Shown here piece by piece: positions 1-7,486 of a stretch of 64,000 nt of DNA; the first letter of the stretch is position 1; the number at the start of each line of letters is the position of its first letter. The notes under the pieces are model-generated. The model did not search any database and had not been told where the DNA came from. It saw only the letters and a program-made list of their open reading frames with translations. The position numbers were made by a program, and so were the translations under genes. The stretch covers positions 1 to 64,000 of the forward strand of contig NZ_PDEP01000005.1 of the NCBI RefSeq assembly GCF_002554705.1, given 5' to 3'. The stretch comes from Longimonas halophila. Its GTDB lineage: Bacteria > Bacteroidota > Rhodothermia > Rhodothermales > Salinibacteraceae.

Positions 1-119
1 GGATTGAAGAAAAAACCGGCATTCAGGCCGCCTCGAAGGTCCGGTCGACCCGGGGGCTGATGGTGCATGTGTTCGGACGCTTCGCCGCCGCGATGCTCCT
101 GCTCGCCTTCAACTCCTGA
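1..119 (+). mobile_element. C-terminal end of a probable IS transposase (cut by window edge)
   Basis: An open frame enters from the left edge (codons from base 3) and stops at TGA 117-119. It encodes about 38 residues ending in GRFAAAMLLLAFNS, a basic stretch followed by a hydrophobic end. This resembles the extreme C-terminus of DDE transposases of the IS4/IS5 superfamily, but the catalytic part is outside the window, so the family is a guess. The next open frame (120-422) has no start of its own and begins directly after this stop, which suggests that the element inserted into or deleted the front of that gene. Confidence 0.4.
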
Positions 120-422
120 TTCGCATTACATACGCACCCCTTCGAAGTTGGAGAGATTTACACCGATGTTGATATCATCGATAGAAAGCTTTCAGATCAG
201 GATCGCGCCTTTATCAGTGACTCATTGGGAGCTGAACTGAGCGATATTGCAGACCCATATGAAGCTATGAATGTAACCTACAAGGGCAAGCCAAGCGAAG
301 GTGACGTGAGTGGCGTTTCCGATATCTTCGAGGGAGCAGAACACTTTTTTATCGACGATGAGCAAATTGTTGAGTATGATGAAGATGGCGTGGCAGAAAG
401 TTATGAGCGATGTGGTTTCTAA
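120..422 (+). pseudogene. 5'-truncated acidic hypothetical protein behind the transposase end
   Basis: The frame is open from just after the transposase stop to TAA at 420-422 and encodes about 100 acidic residues with a repetitive IYTDVDIID / FIDDEQIVEYDED flavour. The only internal starts are TTG 225 and a later ATG, and the coding character continues upstream of both. The natural start and any signal peptide therefore seem to have been lost at the insertion-element junction. No family is recognised. It heads a cluster of small secreted proteins in the same orientation and may be a lost member of it. Confidence 0.4.
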
Positions 423-550
423 CCTGTCAGTGATGGCAGCGTGGAGTGCAATTGCCATTAGAGATAATGCTTTTGTCATGGAGTCCAGCACGGTGCTTCG
501 ATTAGAATATACGTACGAATTAACCCAATCCTGTTAGGCAAAATACTCAA

Positions 551-985
551 ATGCGTTACTTAACTGTACTTATAGCCTCCCTCATTCTCACAAGTGCAAC
601 CAGTGGACTTGCGTACGGGCAGGCAACTGGCTGTCCCGAAGAAGGCAATGACCGCGCTCGGGCACAGGTGATGAGCATGTTAGACGACCGTCAAGATATA
701 CTTCAGCGAGACGGCATCAACGCCTCTCCCAGCCAACTGCGGCTGATGACCAACGACCACGATCCTGATGCCTGTGCTGAGCTTGTTCGCCCTTATCTAA
801 ACATGGAAGAAGGAGAAGATAGTTATCGCTATCAAAACTTTTTCTACACAACAGGGGCATACTATTTTAAAGTTCAGACCGTTCGTCCGTTAGAGGAGCG
901 TCCTGGGGACGACCCCTGGGAACCTTTAGCTGGAAACATTATGGTCTTCGACGCTGAGTATAATCTTGTTGCTATATACGCGTAA
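551..985 (+). CDS. small secreted protein, array family A, copy 1
   Basis: A 144-residue protein with an N-terminal signal peptide (about residues 1-23, ending LAYG-Q) and an acidic mature part with two Cys (in TGCPEE and PDACAE). The C-terminus carries VRPLEERPGDDP and VFDAEYNLVAIY, shared with copy 2 at 4736-5173. Residues 1-75 are almost identical to copy 2, the middle (about 78-105) differs strongly and the tail is conserved again. It is 17 bases upstream of a family B gene, and the same A-B spacer (AACAACATATCTAAAGGCC) recurs before the B gene at 5191, so A-B is a duplicated unit. No known domain is recognised; it is likely periplasmic or extracellular. Confidence 0.75.
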   Translation: MRYLTVLIASLILTSATSGLAYGQATGCPEEGNDRARAQVMSMLDDRQDILQRDGINASPSQLRLMTNDHDPDACAELVRPYLNMEEGEDSYRYQNFFYTTGAYYFKVQTVRPLEERPGDDPWEPLAGNIMVFDAEYNLVAIYA

Positions 986-1002
986 CAACATATCTAAAGG
1001 CC

Positions 1003-1404
1003 ATGCATCTCCAACACCTCTTGCAACGCTGCTGGATTGCAGCATGCGTGCTGTGTGTGGTTGTGGCTCCGGGCTATGCTCAGGAGACTGAGGAAAAAGA
1101 TATAATTGGCATCTGGGTTAGCACTGAAGATCCCGATACTACAATCCAGTTTACAGAGGGTGGCCTGCGGCAGACGTACTACGAGGGCGAAATGAGAAGC
1201 GAGTACAGCTATGAGTTTGTCGAGGAATGCGAAGGAGTTACAGCTCTTGAGCAAAGTCCACTCGGCACCGTGCTCCGCATTGTACCCAACACAGGAGAGC
1301 AGAGGTGTTACCATGTGATGAATCTAGCGGACGAACGACTTACATTAGCCTCGTTTGGACGAGGAGGGTTTAATTCGTACGAGCGAGTGGAATCGGGATC
1401 ATAG
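1003..1404 (+). CDS. small secreted lipocalin-like protein, array family B, copy 1
   Basis: A 133-residue protein. Residues 1-26 form a signal peptide of the type LLQRCWIAACVLCVV..APGYAQ that is shared with families B and C in this array. The mature domain (IIGIWVSTEDPD ... GRGGFNSYE) looks like a small lipocalin-like beta-barrel: a G-x-W near the start, a run of alternating strands and one pair of Cys (EECEG, QRCYH). That fold is inferred from pattern only. It is about 90% identical to residues 27-130 of the 305-residue fusion at 5191-6108. In this copy the frame runs into a foreign tail (RVESGS) where a family A remnant begins, so the C-terminus is probably a recombination product. Confidence 0.65.
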   Translation: MHLQHLLQRCWIAACVLCVVVAPGYAQETEEKDIIGIWVSTEDPDTTIQFTEGGLRQTYYEGEMRSEYSYEFVEECEGVTALEQSPLGTVLRIVPNTGEQRCYHVMNLADERLTLASFGRGGFNSYERVESGS

Positions 1405-1549
1405 CCCCTACGCCTTCGACTCATACTACTTCTTGGTAACGTACGTGCGCCCTCCGTCAAAATGGCCAGAGGATGGGCTTCCTGCTGGAAGAGCGAGAAT
1501 AATCGTTTTCGATGGTGCATTCGATGTCGTGACTATTGTCATGATGTAA
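1384..1549 (+). pseudogene. remnant of a family A C-terminus fused behind family B copy 1
   Basis: In the +1 frame relative to the end of family B copy 1, the DNA encodes PYAFDSYYFLVTYVRPP...PAGRARIIVFDGAFDVVTIV. This matches the C-terminal third of the family A proteins (YRYQNFFY..YYFKV..VRPLEERP ... GNIMVFDAEYNLVAIY). There is no start, signal peptide or N-terminal half. The join near 1385 is direct, with the end of a B gene touching the end of an A gene, as expected from a deletion between tandem copies. A short hairpin (AAATGGG/CCCATTT, about 1547-1566) follows the stop. Confidence 0.6.
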
Positions 1550-1657
1550 ATGGGGCGAAGCCCATTTCATTTGTATTACTGCGTCCGATAGTTTTCTGGT
1601 CATCAACGCCGACTACGTACGTGTTGGTATCGATCTGCGACCAAGCATCCAAACGCT

Positions 1658-2352
1658 GTGTGTCACCAACTTCTCTTACAACGCTGCTGGATCGTGGCGT
1701 GCATGCTGTGCCTGGTCGCGGCTCCGGGCTATGCTCAGGAGATAAGAGCAACATCAGATGAAGGCACGCATGGCCAGACCGAAGATGTACCGTACATCCA
1801 GGCAAGTGATCTACAGCATGTCACGGTGCATCGTGAAAGCGCGAGTGGAGAAAGTGAATCTGCCGAGTCGGTTCTTGGACAGACCCCTGCTTTTGCAGAA
1901 CTCGTATCAGCTTCCTCGCTGGAAGAGATATACCGGCTGTTAGGAAGCCCGAATGCCACAGACCAGGCTGACTTTCCGAGGGGCCGGTCCGTGCATACAC
2001 TGAATTATGATGGGGCAACAATCGAATACGAAATGTATCAAGAGGGCCCTCGGGGCGTGACATCGCTGGAAATGCGCTCGTCAGACTGGGGACTTGCCAT
2101 TGGAGAAGAAAAGATCTACCCCGGAATGGCCCTCTCCGAACTGAGTGCTACACTCAGAACCACCCGTCGCTCAGGTGACACGGCCCCCTTTGATAATCCT
2201 GATATCGATACCTACATTGCGATACCCATTGCTGAAGAGAGTGAGGACGGATGCCAGAAATTAGAGATATGGGGCGAATCCAGTTTGTATTGTACATCAA
2301 CGATGATACCGAAACGGTTGAAATGATTCGGTTTCAACGTCCTCCGCTGTGA
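1658..2352 (+). pseudogene. small secreted protein, array family C, copy 1, with a 3' frameshift
   Basis: GTG start at 1658; the paralogues fix this start because the LLQRCWIVACMLCLVAAPGYAQ-type signal peptide begins at the same place. The mature part contains LLGSPNATDQ, TLNYDGATIEYE and a repeat-like second half (GLAIGEEKIYPGMALSELS). The continuous frame stops at 2326 (222 aa), but after about base 2250 it no longer matches family C. Shifting one base restores RIQFVLYINDDTETVEMIRF up to TGA 2350-2352. Compared with 4610-4640 (GGATCGCCAG), this copy reads GGATGCCAG, so one C is missing. The restored stop overlaps the start of the next gene as TGATG. The LG-P / hydrophobic-strand pattern loosely recalls SmpA/BLIP-like folds; function unknown. 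Confidence 0.7.
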
Positions 2353-3011
2353 TGCCCGTGCGAGATAGAGTCGTGGTCGTAAGAAGAGCGCTGACAATAC
2401 TGCTACTTTGTTCGACTGCGTGTGTCCTGTATCTGCTTGCAACTCCAGCCTCTGCGGTTCAGACCGGTACGCACGTTCCTGCAGAGCCCGACACATCGCT
2501 TTTTGAGGCAGCAGTGCGGTGGGGAGAAGCAGAAACCAGCAATGCGTCTGCGTGGGCGATCCGGCTCCCCCTTCACGTTGATCCGCGTCCTCTTCGTTCT
2601 GACATAGAGGGGGCGGTGCTTCGAGAAGGAGATCTTGCCGAGGGAGAGGCTTCTGTCATGGAGCATCGCCGGGCCGTGCTTCAGCACCTGGGCATTCCGC
2701 AGCGAGATGCATTGACGTATCACGACGAATGCCTGTTCGCGTGCGATCCGCGTCTCATAAAACAAGAGGAAGTAGATCGCGTCGAGTGTCCCCGAGAGAA
2801 GTGCATGGCTACGGTCGTGGCTGTGAGTCTGCCCATCCGCCCCGATACAACTGCAAATCAGGACACGGTCCACTCTAAACAGACTCAAACGGCAGTTCGA
2901 GTTCTTCGGCTAACGCCATTTTCAGCCTACATCTACGAACTTGTTTTCCAGCAAGAGGGAGGCACATATACAATCGTCGAGCAAAAGCGACTGGGCGGGG
3001 GAGCGATGTAA
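2352..3011 (+). CDS. small secreted protein, array family D, copy 1
   Basis: A 219-residue protein with a signal peptide or N-terminal membrane segment (ALTILLLCSTACVLYLLATPASA). The mature domain (EPDTSLFEAAVRWGEAE ... LQHLGIPQRDAL ... CLFACDPRL ... RVECPREKC ... YELVFQQEGGTYTIVEQKRL) aligns with the C-terminal half of the 305-residue protein at 5191-6108 (PDTTLFATLVQYVNEN ... LRRFGVPVTDI ... YEYDLTVRYTLDQGWMVVEK). ATG 2352 overlaps the frame-restored stop of the family C gene (TGATG), so C and D look translationally coupled. GTG 2349 is an alternative start. Four Cys suggest disulphides. Function unknown. Confidence 0.65.
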   Translation: MPVRDRVVVVRRALTILLLCSTACVLYLLATPASAVQTGTHVPAEPDTSLFEAAVRWGEAETSNASAWAIRLPLHVDPRPLRSDIEGAVLREGDLAEGEASVMEHRRAVLQHLGIPQRDALTYHDECLFACDPRLIKQEEVDRVECPREKCMATVVAVSLPIRPDTTANQDTVHSKQTQTAVRVLRLTPFSAYIYELVFQQEGGTYTIVEQKRLGGGAM

Positions 3012-3075
3012 GTTGCTTTTGATACCGTTAAGATCCTTCTTTCAAAGCCCGATCCGCCCTCGGTAATCAGATGTT

Positions 3076-3744
3076 ATGAGCTCTTATCGTCTTCTGCAAC
3101 GCTGGTGGATCGTTGCATGTATGCTGTGCCTGGTCTCGGTTCCGGGCTATGCCCAAGATGTCGATGTTTTCCGTAGCGAGGATATGCATGGACAGACGAG
3201 CGAACGACCATACATCAGCTATGGATATTTGCAGGCGGTGTTAATTGGGCGTGATGACGCCGATGTGCAGACCCTGGACCGTGGTCTGGTATTCCAGGAG
3301 CTGTTGGAGGTCTCTTCAGTCGATGACATCATCAATATGCTGGGAGAACCTGTATCGGTTGATGAGACCCGTCGTACAACAACATTGAACTATGAGGGAG
3401 CCCGCATTGAATACTACGAGCATGATGGCTCAACTGGCGTCATAAACATTGAGATAGATGGTTGCGATTGGTCGTTGACTGTTGCAGGGACCCGGTTGTA
3501 TCCAGGCATGGACGTTGAGGCGTTGAGTCCATCTGTACAAGCCGGCCGCAAGGCGGGTGATACATCCACATTCGACGCTCAAGACATCGATAGCTTCGTG
3601 GCTATCCCCATTGCAGCCCCTGACTCGGGGCGTCGTGGAGCCCCGGAAATGATGCAAGAGGGACGCGCGCAGTTCTTGCTGTTTGCGAACGATGAGACCG
3701 ATGTGGTAGAGATGATTCGATTTACTCGTTTGGGTCCCTGGTAG
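3076..3744 (+). CDS. small secreted protein, array family C, copy 2 (intact)
   Basis: A 222-residue, full-length family C member. The signal peptide at residues 1-26 is of the LLQRWWIVACMLCLVSVPGYAQ type. The mature part has MLGEPVSVDETRR, TLNYEGARIEYYE, DWSLTVAGTRLYPGMD and an intact C-terminus QFLLFANDETDVVEMIRF, which confirms where copy 1 (1658) is frameshifted. The two halves, each a GxP turn followed by paired strands, look like an internal duplication; this is inferred from pattern only. No coupled family D gene follows. The next gene, at 3813, is a diverged relative. Confidence 0.7.
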   Translation: MSSYRLLQRWWIVACMLCLVSVPGYAQDVDVFRSEDMHGQTSERPYISYGYLQAVLIGRDDADVQTLDRGLVFQELLEVSSVDDIINMLGEPVSVDETRRTTTLNYEGARIEYYEHDGSTGVINIEIDGCDWSLTVAGTRLYPGMDVEALSPSVQAGRKAGDTSTFDAQDIDSFVAIPIAAPDSGRRGAPEMMQEGRAQFLLFANDETDVVEMIRFTRLGPW

Positions 3745-3812
3745 GCACAACTTGGAGCGCAGAGCAGTAACGAGCGGGTTCTGAATCGAATATCAGCGAT
3801 TTAACGATTCGT

Positions 3813-4310
3813 ATGAAAGCAAAACTGACCTCACTGGCTTTCCTGCTTTTGTTATGTCCCATACTGGTTTCGGCACAAGCATCACCATTTGACACCATCA
3901 ACCGAGACGAGGTAGAGATTGGAGGGGCAATCACGTACGGGGATAGTGCTGGTGATCTTACATCAGCATTCGGTGACCCCGAACATACCAGGGACTATTA
4001 CCTGGAGATGGACAAAAAGACAGAGGTGCAGTACATCTATGCTGATGGCTCGGAGTTCAGGTTCATAGACGACAAGCTGCACAGTTTCAAAATTGCATCT
4101 CCCGACTACACATTGTCGTTGGGGGAGGCTCAGCTTCAGATCGGCGATTCGCTGGCGTCAGTGGCGTCTTCGTTTCCCAATTCACGCAGCTATATGGAGA
4201 ACGACGCAACGGCGATGATCATCGGGTTGGGAACCGGTGACCATGACGTTTTGCTTGTTGTCTTTGATGCGGAAGAGACAGTTTGTGAAATCCGCCAACA
4301 CACGTTTTGA
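3813..4310 (+). CDS. small secreted protein, diverged relative of family C (family E)
   Basis: A 165-residue protein with a typical signal peptide (MKAKLTSLAFLLLLCPILVSAQA) that is not the shared LLQR-type leader. The mature part follows the family C plan: AFGDPEHTRDYY, VQYIYADGSEFRFID, YTLSLGEAQLQIGDSLASV, then VLLVVFDAEETVCEIR. Order and spacing match family C, but identity is low. It lies between family C copy 2 and a chain of truncated D and C remnants, so it is part of the same expansion. Function unknown. Confidence 0.6.
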   Translation: MKAKLTSLAFLLLLCPILVSAQASPFDTINRDEVEIGGAITYGDSAGDLTSAFGDPEHTRDYYLEMDKKTEVQYIYADGSEFRFIDDKLHSFKIASPDYTLSLGEAQLQIGDSLASVASSFPNSRSYMENDATAMIIGLGTGDHDVLLVVFDAEETVCEIRQHTF

Positions 4311-4447
4311 CACACAAATGCGTTGTCGTGCGCGCCGTCGAAATATCAGACTACTCATTCTATGAGTGTGATCTGACTGTGGTCTACACCGCTGACCAGG
4401 GATGGGCAGTCGTAGAGAAGACAGTGATTGATGGAGCGGCTTCGTGA
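4311..4447 (+). pseudogene. remnant of a family D C-terminus
   Basis: The frame ending at TGA 4445-4447 encodes CVVVRAVEISDYSFYECDL followed by TVVYTADQGWAVVEKTVIDG. This is nearly identical to the last 45 residues of the 305-residue fusion at 5191-6108. Nothing upstream in this frame matches the rest of the domain: the fragment starts directly behind the stop of the 3813-4310 gene. It is a truncated copy left by recombination inside the array. Confidence 0.65.
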
Positions 4448-4717
4448 GTGCAGGGACTTGCCATTGGAGAAGAAAAGATCTACCCCGGAATGGCCCTCTC
4501 CGAGCTGAGTCCTGCACTCAGAACCCCCCGTCGCTCAGGTGACACTGCCCCTTTTGATAATCCTGATATCGATACCGACATTGCGATCCCCATTGCTGAA
4601 GAGAGCGAGGACGGATCGCCAGCGATTGAGGACATGGGGCGAACCCAGTTTGTATTGTACATCAACGATGATACCGAAACGGTTGAAATGATTCGTTTTC
4701 AACGCCCTCCACTGTAG
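4448..4717 (+). pseudogene. remnant of a family C C-terminus
   Basis: Directly after the stop of the family D remnant, GTG 4448 opens a frame encoding GLAIGEEKIYPGMALSELS ... FDNPDIDTDIAIPIAEES ... VLYINDDTETVEMIRF. This is nearly identical to the second half of family C copy 1 (about 2087-2352) but without its one-base deletion. It has no signal peptide, so any product would be cytoplasmic. The D-to-C order here is the reverse of the C-D order at 1658-3011, so this junction is a rearrangement scar. Confidence 0.65.
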
Positions 4718-4735
4718 TGTCGGCATGAGACTCAA

Positions 4736-5173
4736 ATGCGTTACCTATCGGCACTTGCCGCCCTCTTCATTCTCACAAGTGCAACCAGTGGACTTGCGTA
4801 CGGTCAGGCAACTGGCTGTCCCGAAGAAGGCAATGACCTCGCTCGGGCACAGGTGATGAGCATGTTAGACGACCGTCAAGATATACTTCAGCGAGACGGC
4901 ATTGACGCATCTCCCAGCGAACTGCGGCTGATGACCAACGACCAGGACCCTGATGCCTGTGCAGAGATTGCCGGTCCTGCCCTGACCCGAAATGCGGAAG
5001 CAGAAGACGGCTACCGCTACAATCTCTTCTTCTACGCAACAAACCATCATTACTACAAGGTTAATCAACTGCGTCCGTTGGACGAGCGCCCTGGAGACGA
5101 CCCCTTCGGACCCGCATCTGGAAACATTCTGGTCTTTGATGCTGAGTACAATCTCGTTGCGATTTACGTGTAA
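4736..5173 (+). CDS. small secreted protein, array family A, copy 2
   Basis: A 145-residue protein with the signal peptide ending GLAYG-Q and the same two Cys as copy 1. The first 75 residues are almost identical to copy 1 (551-985), the segment around residues 78-108 is different (AGPALTRNAEAEDGYRYN against VRPYLNMEEGEDSYRYQ), and the tail VFDAEYNLVAIY is conserved. It sits 17 bases before the B-D fusion gene with the same spacer sequence as copy 1. Function unknown; presumably exported together with its partner. Confidence 0.75.
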   Translation: MRYLSALAALFILTSATSGLAYGQATGCPEEGNDLARAQVMSMLDDRQDILQRDGIDASPSELRLMTNDQDPDACAEIAGPALTRNAEAEDGYRYNLFFYATNHHYYKVNQLRPLDERPGDDPFGPASGNILVFDAEYNLVAIYV

Positions 5174-5190
5174 CAACATATCTAAAGGCC

Positions 5191-6108
5191 ATGTATGCAC
5201 AACCCCTCTTGCAACGCCGCTGGCTCGTGGCGTGCATGCTGTGCCTGGTCGCGGCTCCGGGCTATGCCCAAGAGTCCGAGGAAGAAGATATTATCAGCAC
5301 CTGGATTAGCACTGAAGATTCCGATGCTATAATCCAGTTCACAGAGAACGGCCTGAAGCAGACGTATTACGAGGGCGAAATAAGCATCGAGTATAGCTAT
5401 GAGTTTGTCGAGGAATGCGAAGGACTTACAGCCCTTGAGCAAAGTCCACTGGACACCGTGCTCCGCGTTGTGACCAACACAGGAGAGCAGAGGTGTTACC
5501 ATGTGATGAATCTAACGGACGAACGACTTACGTTAGGCCCGTTTAGACGAGGAGGGTTTAATTCGTACGAGCAAACTGCACAAGCAGCCCCCGACACCAC
5601 GCTATTCGCCACGCTCGTACAGTACGTCAACGAAAATGGACTGTGGATCGGCCCGACTGATGCTCGTGCGTTCGACCTGCGAGACGTTGAAGCCGAGCGG
5701 CTCGTTCTTTCGATGGCACCTGATGCGGTGCATCCGGTCGCAGATGAGCGCAGCCAGACACTGCGTCGCTTCGGTGTCCCAGTAACAGATATTGTTGCGG
5801 ACGCCGACTGTGCATTCACCAGCGGGTTGCCCGTGCCCGATAGCACAGGCGCCCTGGCTCCGGCTTCCCCAGCGTGCCAAGAAAAAGGATCGTTTGTAAG
5901 TGTTGTCTTCGGCTCGCCGCGTCCGGCAGACGCGTGCAGTGGCACCGAAACACAACTGGATTCGGAGGACACACGCCGATGCGTTGTCGTACGCGCTGTC
6001 GAGATATCAGACCACTCGTTCTACGAGTACGATCTGACAGTCAGGTACACCTTGGATCAAGGATGGATGGTTGTAGAGAAGACAGTGATTGATGGAGCGG
6101 ATTCGTGA
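5191..6108 (+). CDS. secreted two-domain protein, fusion of array families B and D
   Basis: A 305-residue protein. Residues 1-26 are the shared LLQRRWLVACMLCLVAAPGYAQ-type signal peptide. Residues 27-128 are the family B lipocalin-like domain, about 90% identical to the protein at 1003. From about residue 133 (AAPDTTLFATLVQYVNEN) to the end it is a family D domain, related to the protein at 2352. In the rest of the array the D domain is a separate gene coupled to family C, so this copy is a fusion. It contains extra Cys in the D part (DADCAF, ASPACQ, DACSG, RRCVV). It is the last array gene; the MntA/HepT pair follows on the other strand. Confidence 0.7.
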   Translation: MYAQPLLQRRWLVACMLCLVAAPGYAQESEEEDIISTWISTEDSDAIIQFTENGLKQTYYEGEISIEYSYEFVEECEGLTALEQSPLDTVLRVVTNTGEQRCYHVMNLTDERLTLGPFRRGGFNSYEQTAQAAPDTTLFATLVQYVNENGLWIGPTDARAFDLRDVEAERLVLSMAPDAVHPVADERSQTLRRFGVPVTDIVADADCAFTSGLPVPDSTGALAPASPACQEKGSFVSVVFGSPRPADACSGTETQLDSEDTRRCVVVRAVEISDHSFYEYDLTVRYTLDQGWMVVEKTVIDGADS

Positions 6109-6193
6109 CAACATTTACGCTTGTGCAATTGCAAGCAGGCCCTGCTCCGCTTTTATCGTATCTGTACGAGAATTGCAACTCATAATCGCTCTT

Positions 6194-6652
6194 CTATAAA
6201 CCATCAAGATGACGCAATACAGCGTGCTGAAACTGTTCGAACGTCATTGGCAAGCGGTCGATGCCTTCCCGCATACGTTCCCAGTCAAGTTCAACGCCGT
6301 AGCTTGACCGGACAACATGGCGGAATCCGCGGTACGCACGCATCTCGTTTGCCAGGCTATCATCGAATAGGACGGGAAGCGCAGGCGTTGCATCTGCTGT
6401 GAAGCCCTCAAATAGTTCTGCGTGCCATTTATCACTACGAGGAAGCAAGACGTTGTAAAACCGGGCAATCCGCTTGAGAATATTCTCGGTGCCGTTGTAA
6501 AACTGCATGAGAAAGGCTCCCCCAGCCACTTTTTCGCGGAGTGTAGGTGCGCCACGCCCAACATCGCGGCGCAGGTGCACCAGTTCGGTAACAACGGTGT
6601 CCATTCGCGTTAACTCGTCGTGCACCTCTTCACGTAGCTCGGTTTTCGTCAT
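6194..6652 (-). CDS. hepT: HepT-like toxin (HEPN ribonuclease fold)
   Basis: A 152-residue, mostly helical protein of the HepT/DUF86 type. The HEPN signature Rx4-6H is seen as R105..H112 in MRAYRGFRHVV, with a nearby Tyr (SSYG). Family members are RNases or toxic HEPN proteins that a MNT-fold partner neutralises by AMPylating a Tyr near this motif. The start ATG (6652-6650) overlaps the stop of the MntA-like gene by four bases (ATGA), so the two are coupled with MntA first. It is longer than the common 110-140 residue HepT and lacks the canonical RNxxxH core, so activity is not certain. Confidence 0.7.
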   Translation of the reverse strand: MTKTELREEVHDELTRMDTVVTELVHLRRDVGRGAPTLREKVAGGAFLMQFYNGTENILKRIARFYNVLLPRSDKWHAELFEGFTADATPALPVLFDDSLANEMRAYRGFRHVVRSSYGVELDWERMREGIDRLPMTFEQFQHAVLRHLDGL

Positions 6653-6933
6653 GGCGATTCCTCTTCATGAACGACGCGTCCGCGATCCAGAATGCGCTGA
6701 GTAAATGTATTAGCAGGCTCTAAGGGCACTACGTCCACAGGCACCGGAAGATGTGCATCGAGTTCAGCCGCCAACTTGTAGAAGTCCCAGCCCGGCACAC
6801 CTCCAATAGCCAGGTCAAGGTCACGAGCTGCATCGGGGGCCGACTGGGTGCTGCCAAACAGCACGACCCGCGTGGCTCCGTGGCGGCGGGCAATAGCAAT
6901 AGCTTCGTCAATATGGTTGAGGGCAACAGGCAT
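6649..6933 (-). CDS. mntA: MntA-like minimal nucleotidyltransferase antitoxin
   Basis: A 94-residue minimal nucleotidyltransferase. The metal/nucleotide-binding motif is visible as FGS (G27-S28) followed by DLDLAI (D38, D40). The family GS...DxD motif normally reads GSRARG; here it is GSTQSAPDAARDLD, which keeps the key residues. In characterised pairs MntA AMPylates and silences HepT. It is the first gene of a two-gene operon that overlaps hepT by 4 bases. Such pairs are commonly mobile, which fits the neighbouring decayed array and transposase end. Confidence 0.75.
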   Translation of the reverse strand: MPVALNHIDEAIAIARRHGATRVVLFGSTQSAPDAARDLDLAIGGVPGWDFYKLAAELDAHLPVPVDVVPLEPANTFTQRILDRGRVVHEEESP

Positions 6934-7486
6934 AGCTCAGGATGTTGGTTCAGAAGCAAATTCAATAACGAACGTGTTCTCCAGGCGCGTTCACCTGCGG
7001 CAAGTAACCATTTGCATCACACTTTTTCTGCCGATAAAGAGATCTGCTCAGACTCATTAGGTTTATGCAAAGAGTTGTTGGGCGTATATTGTCAGTACGA
7101 ATAACTCCGATACGGTGACTTTGCCACCAATGACATAACACCCCCATTCCGTAACGGGCCTTGCAAGCGACGAGTTCGAGGGCCTCTGCTCTGTTTTTGA
7201 AGCCGTCTGGCAGTATTACACTTGAGAAAGCAAACCGCAATAACATGAGGGCTGGAAAAAAGCGTGCGAATGTGTACTTCGCCGTTAGTAAGCAGTGAGG
7301 CTTCTACCAGATACACGTTCGGCGGCCCGTTCGCTTCAGTTTCATGATTTCCTTGACGCGTATACGGATACTCTCGGGGGCGGCGGATGTCTCGGATATT
7401 CCTTGAGACGTGCTGAACGGAGCTGCCGATACCACACATACATAGACGCCTCGCATTTGGTACAAGCAGACGCTGACCTCTGGTTA
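6934..7486. other. gene-poor intergenic stretch
   Basis: No convincing gene is seen. It carries a 26-base segment at 7438-7463 (around GACGCCTCGCATTTGG) that recurs with about four mismatches at 53769-53794, also in non-coding repeat-rich DNA. Open frames here lack recognisable domains and have mixed composition. Confidence 0.5.
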
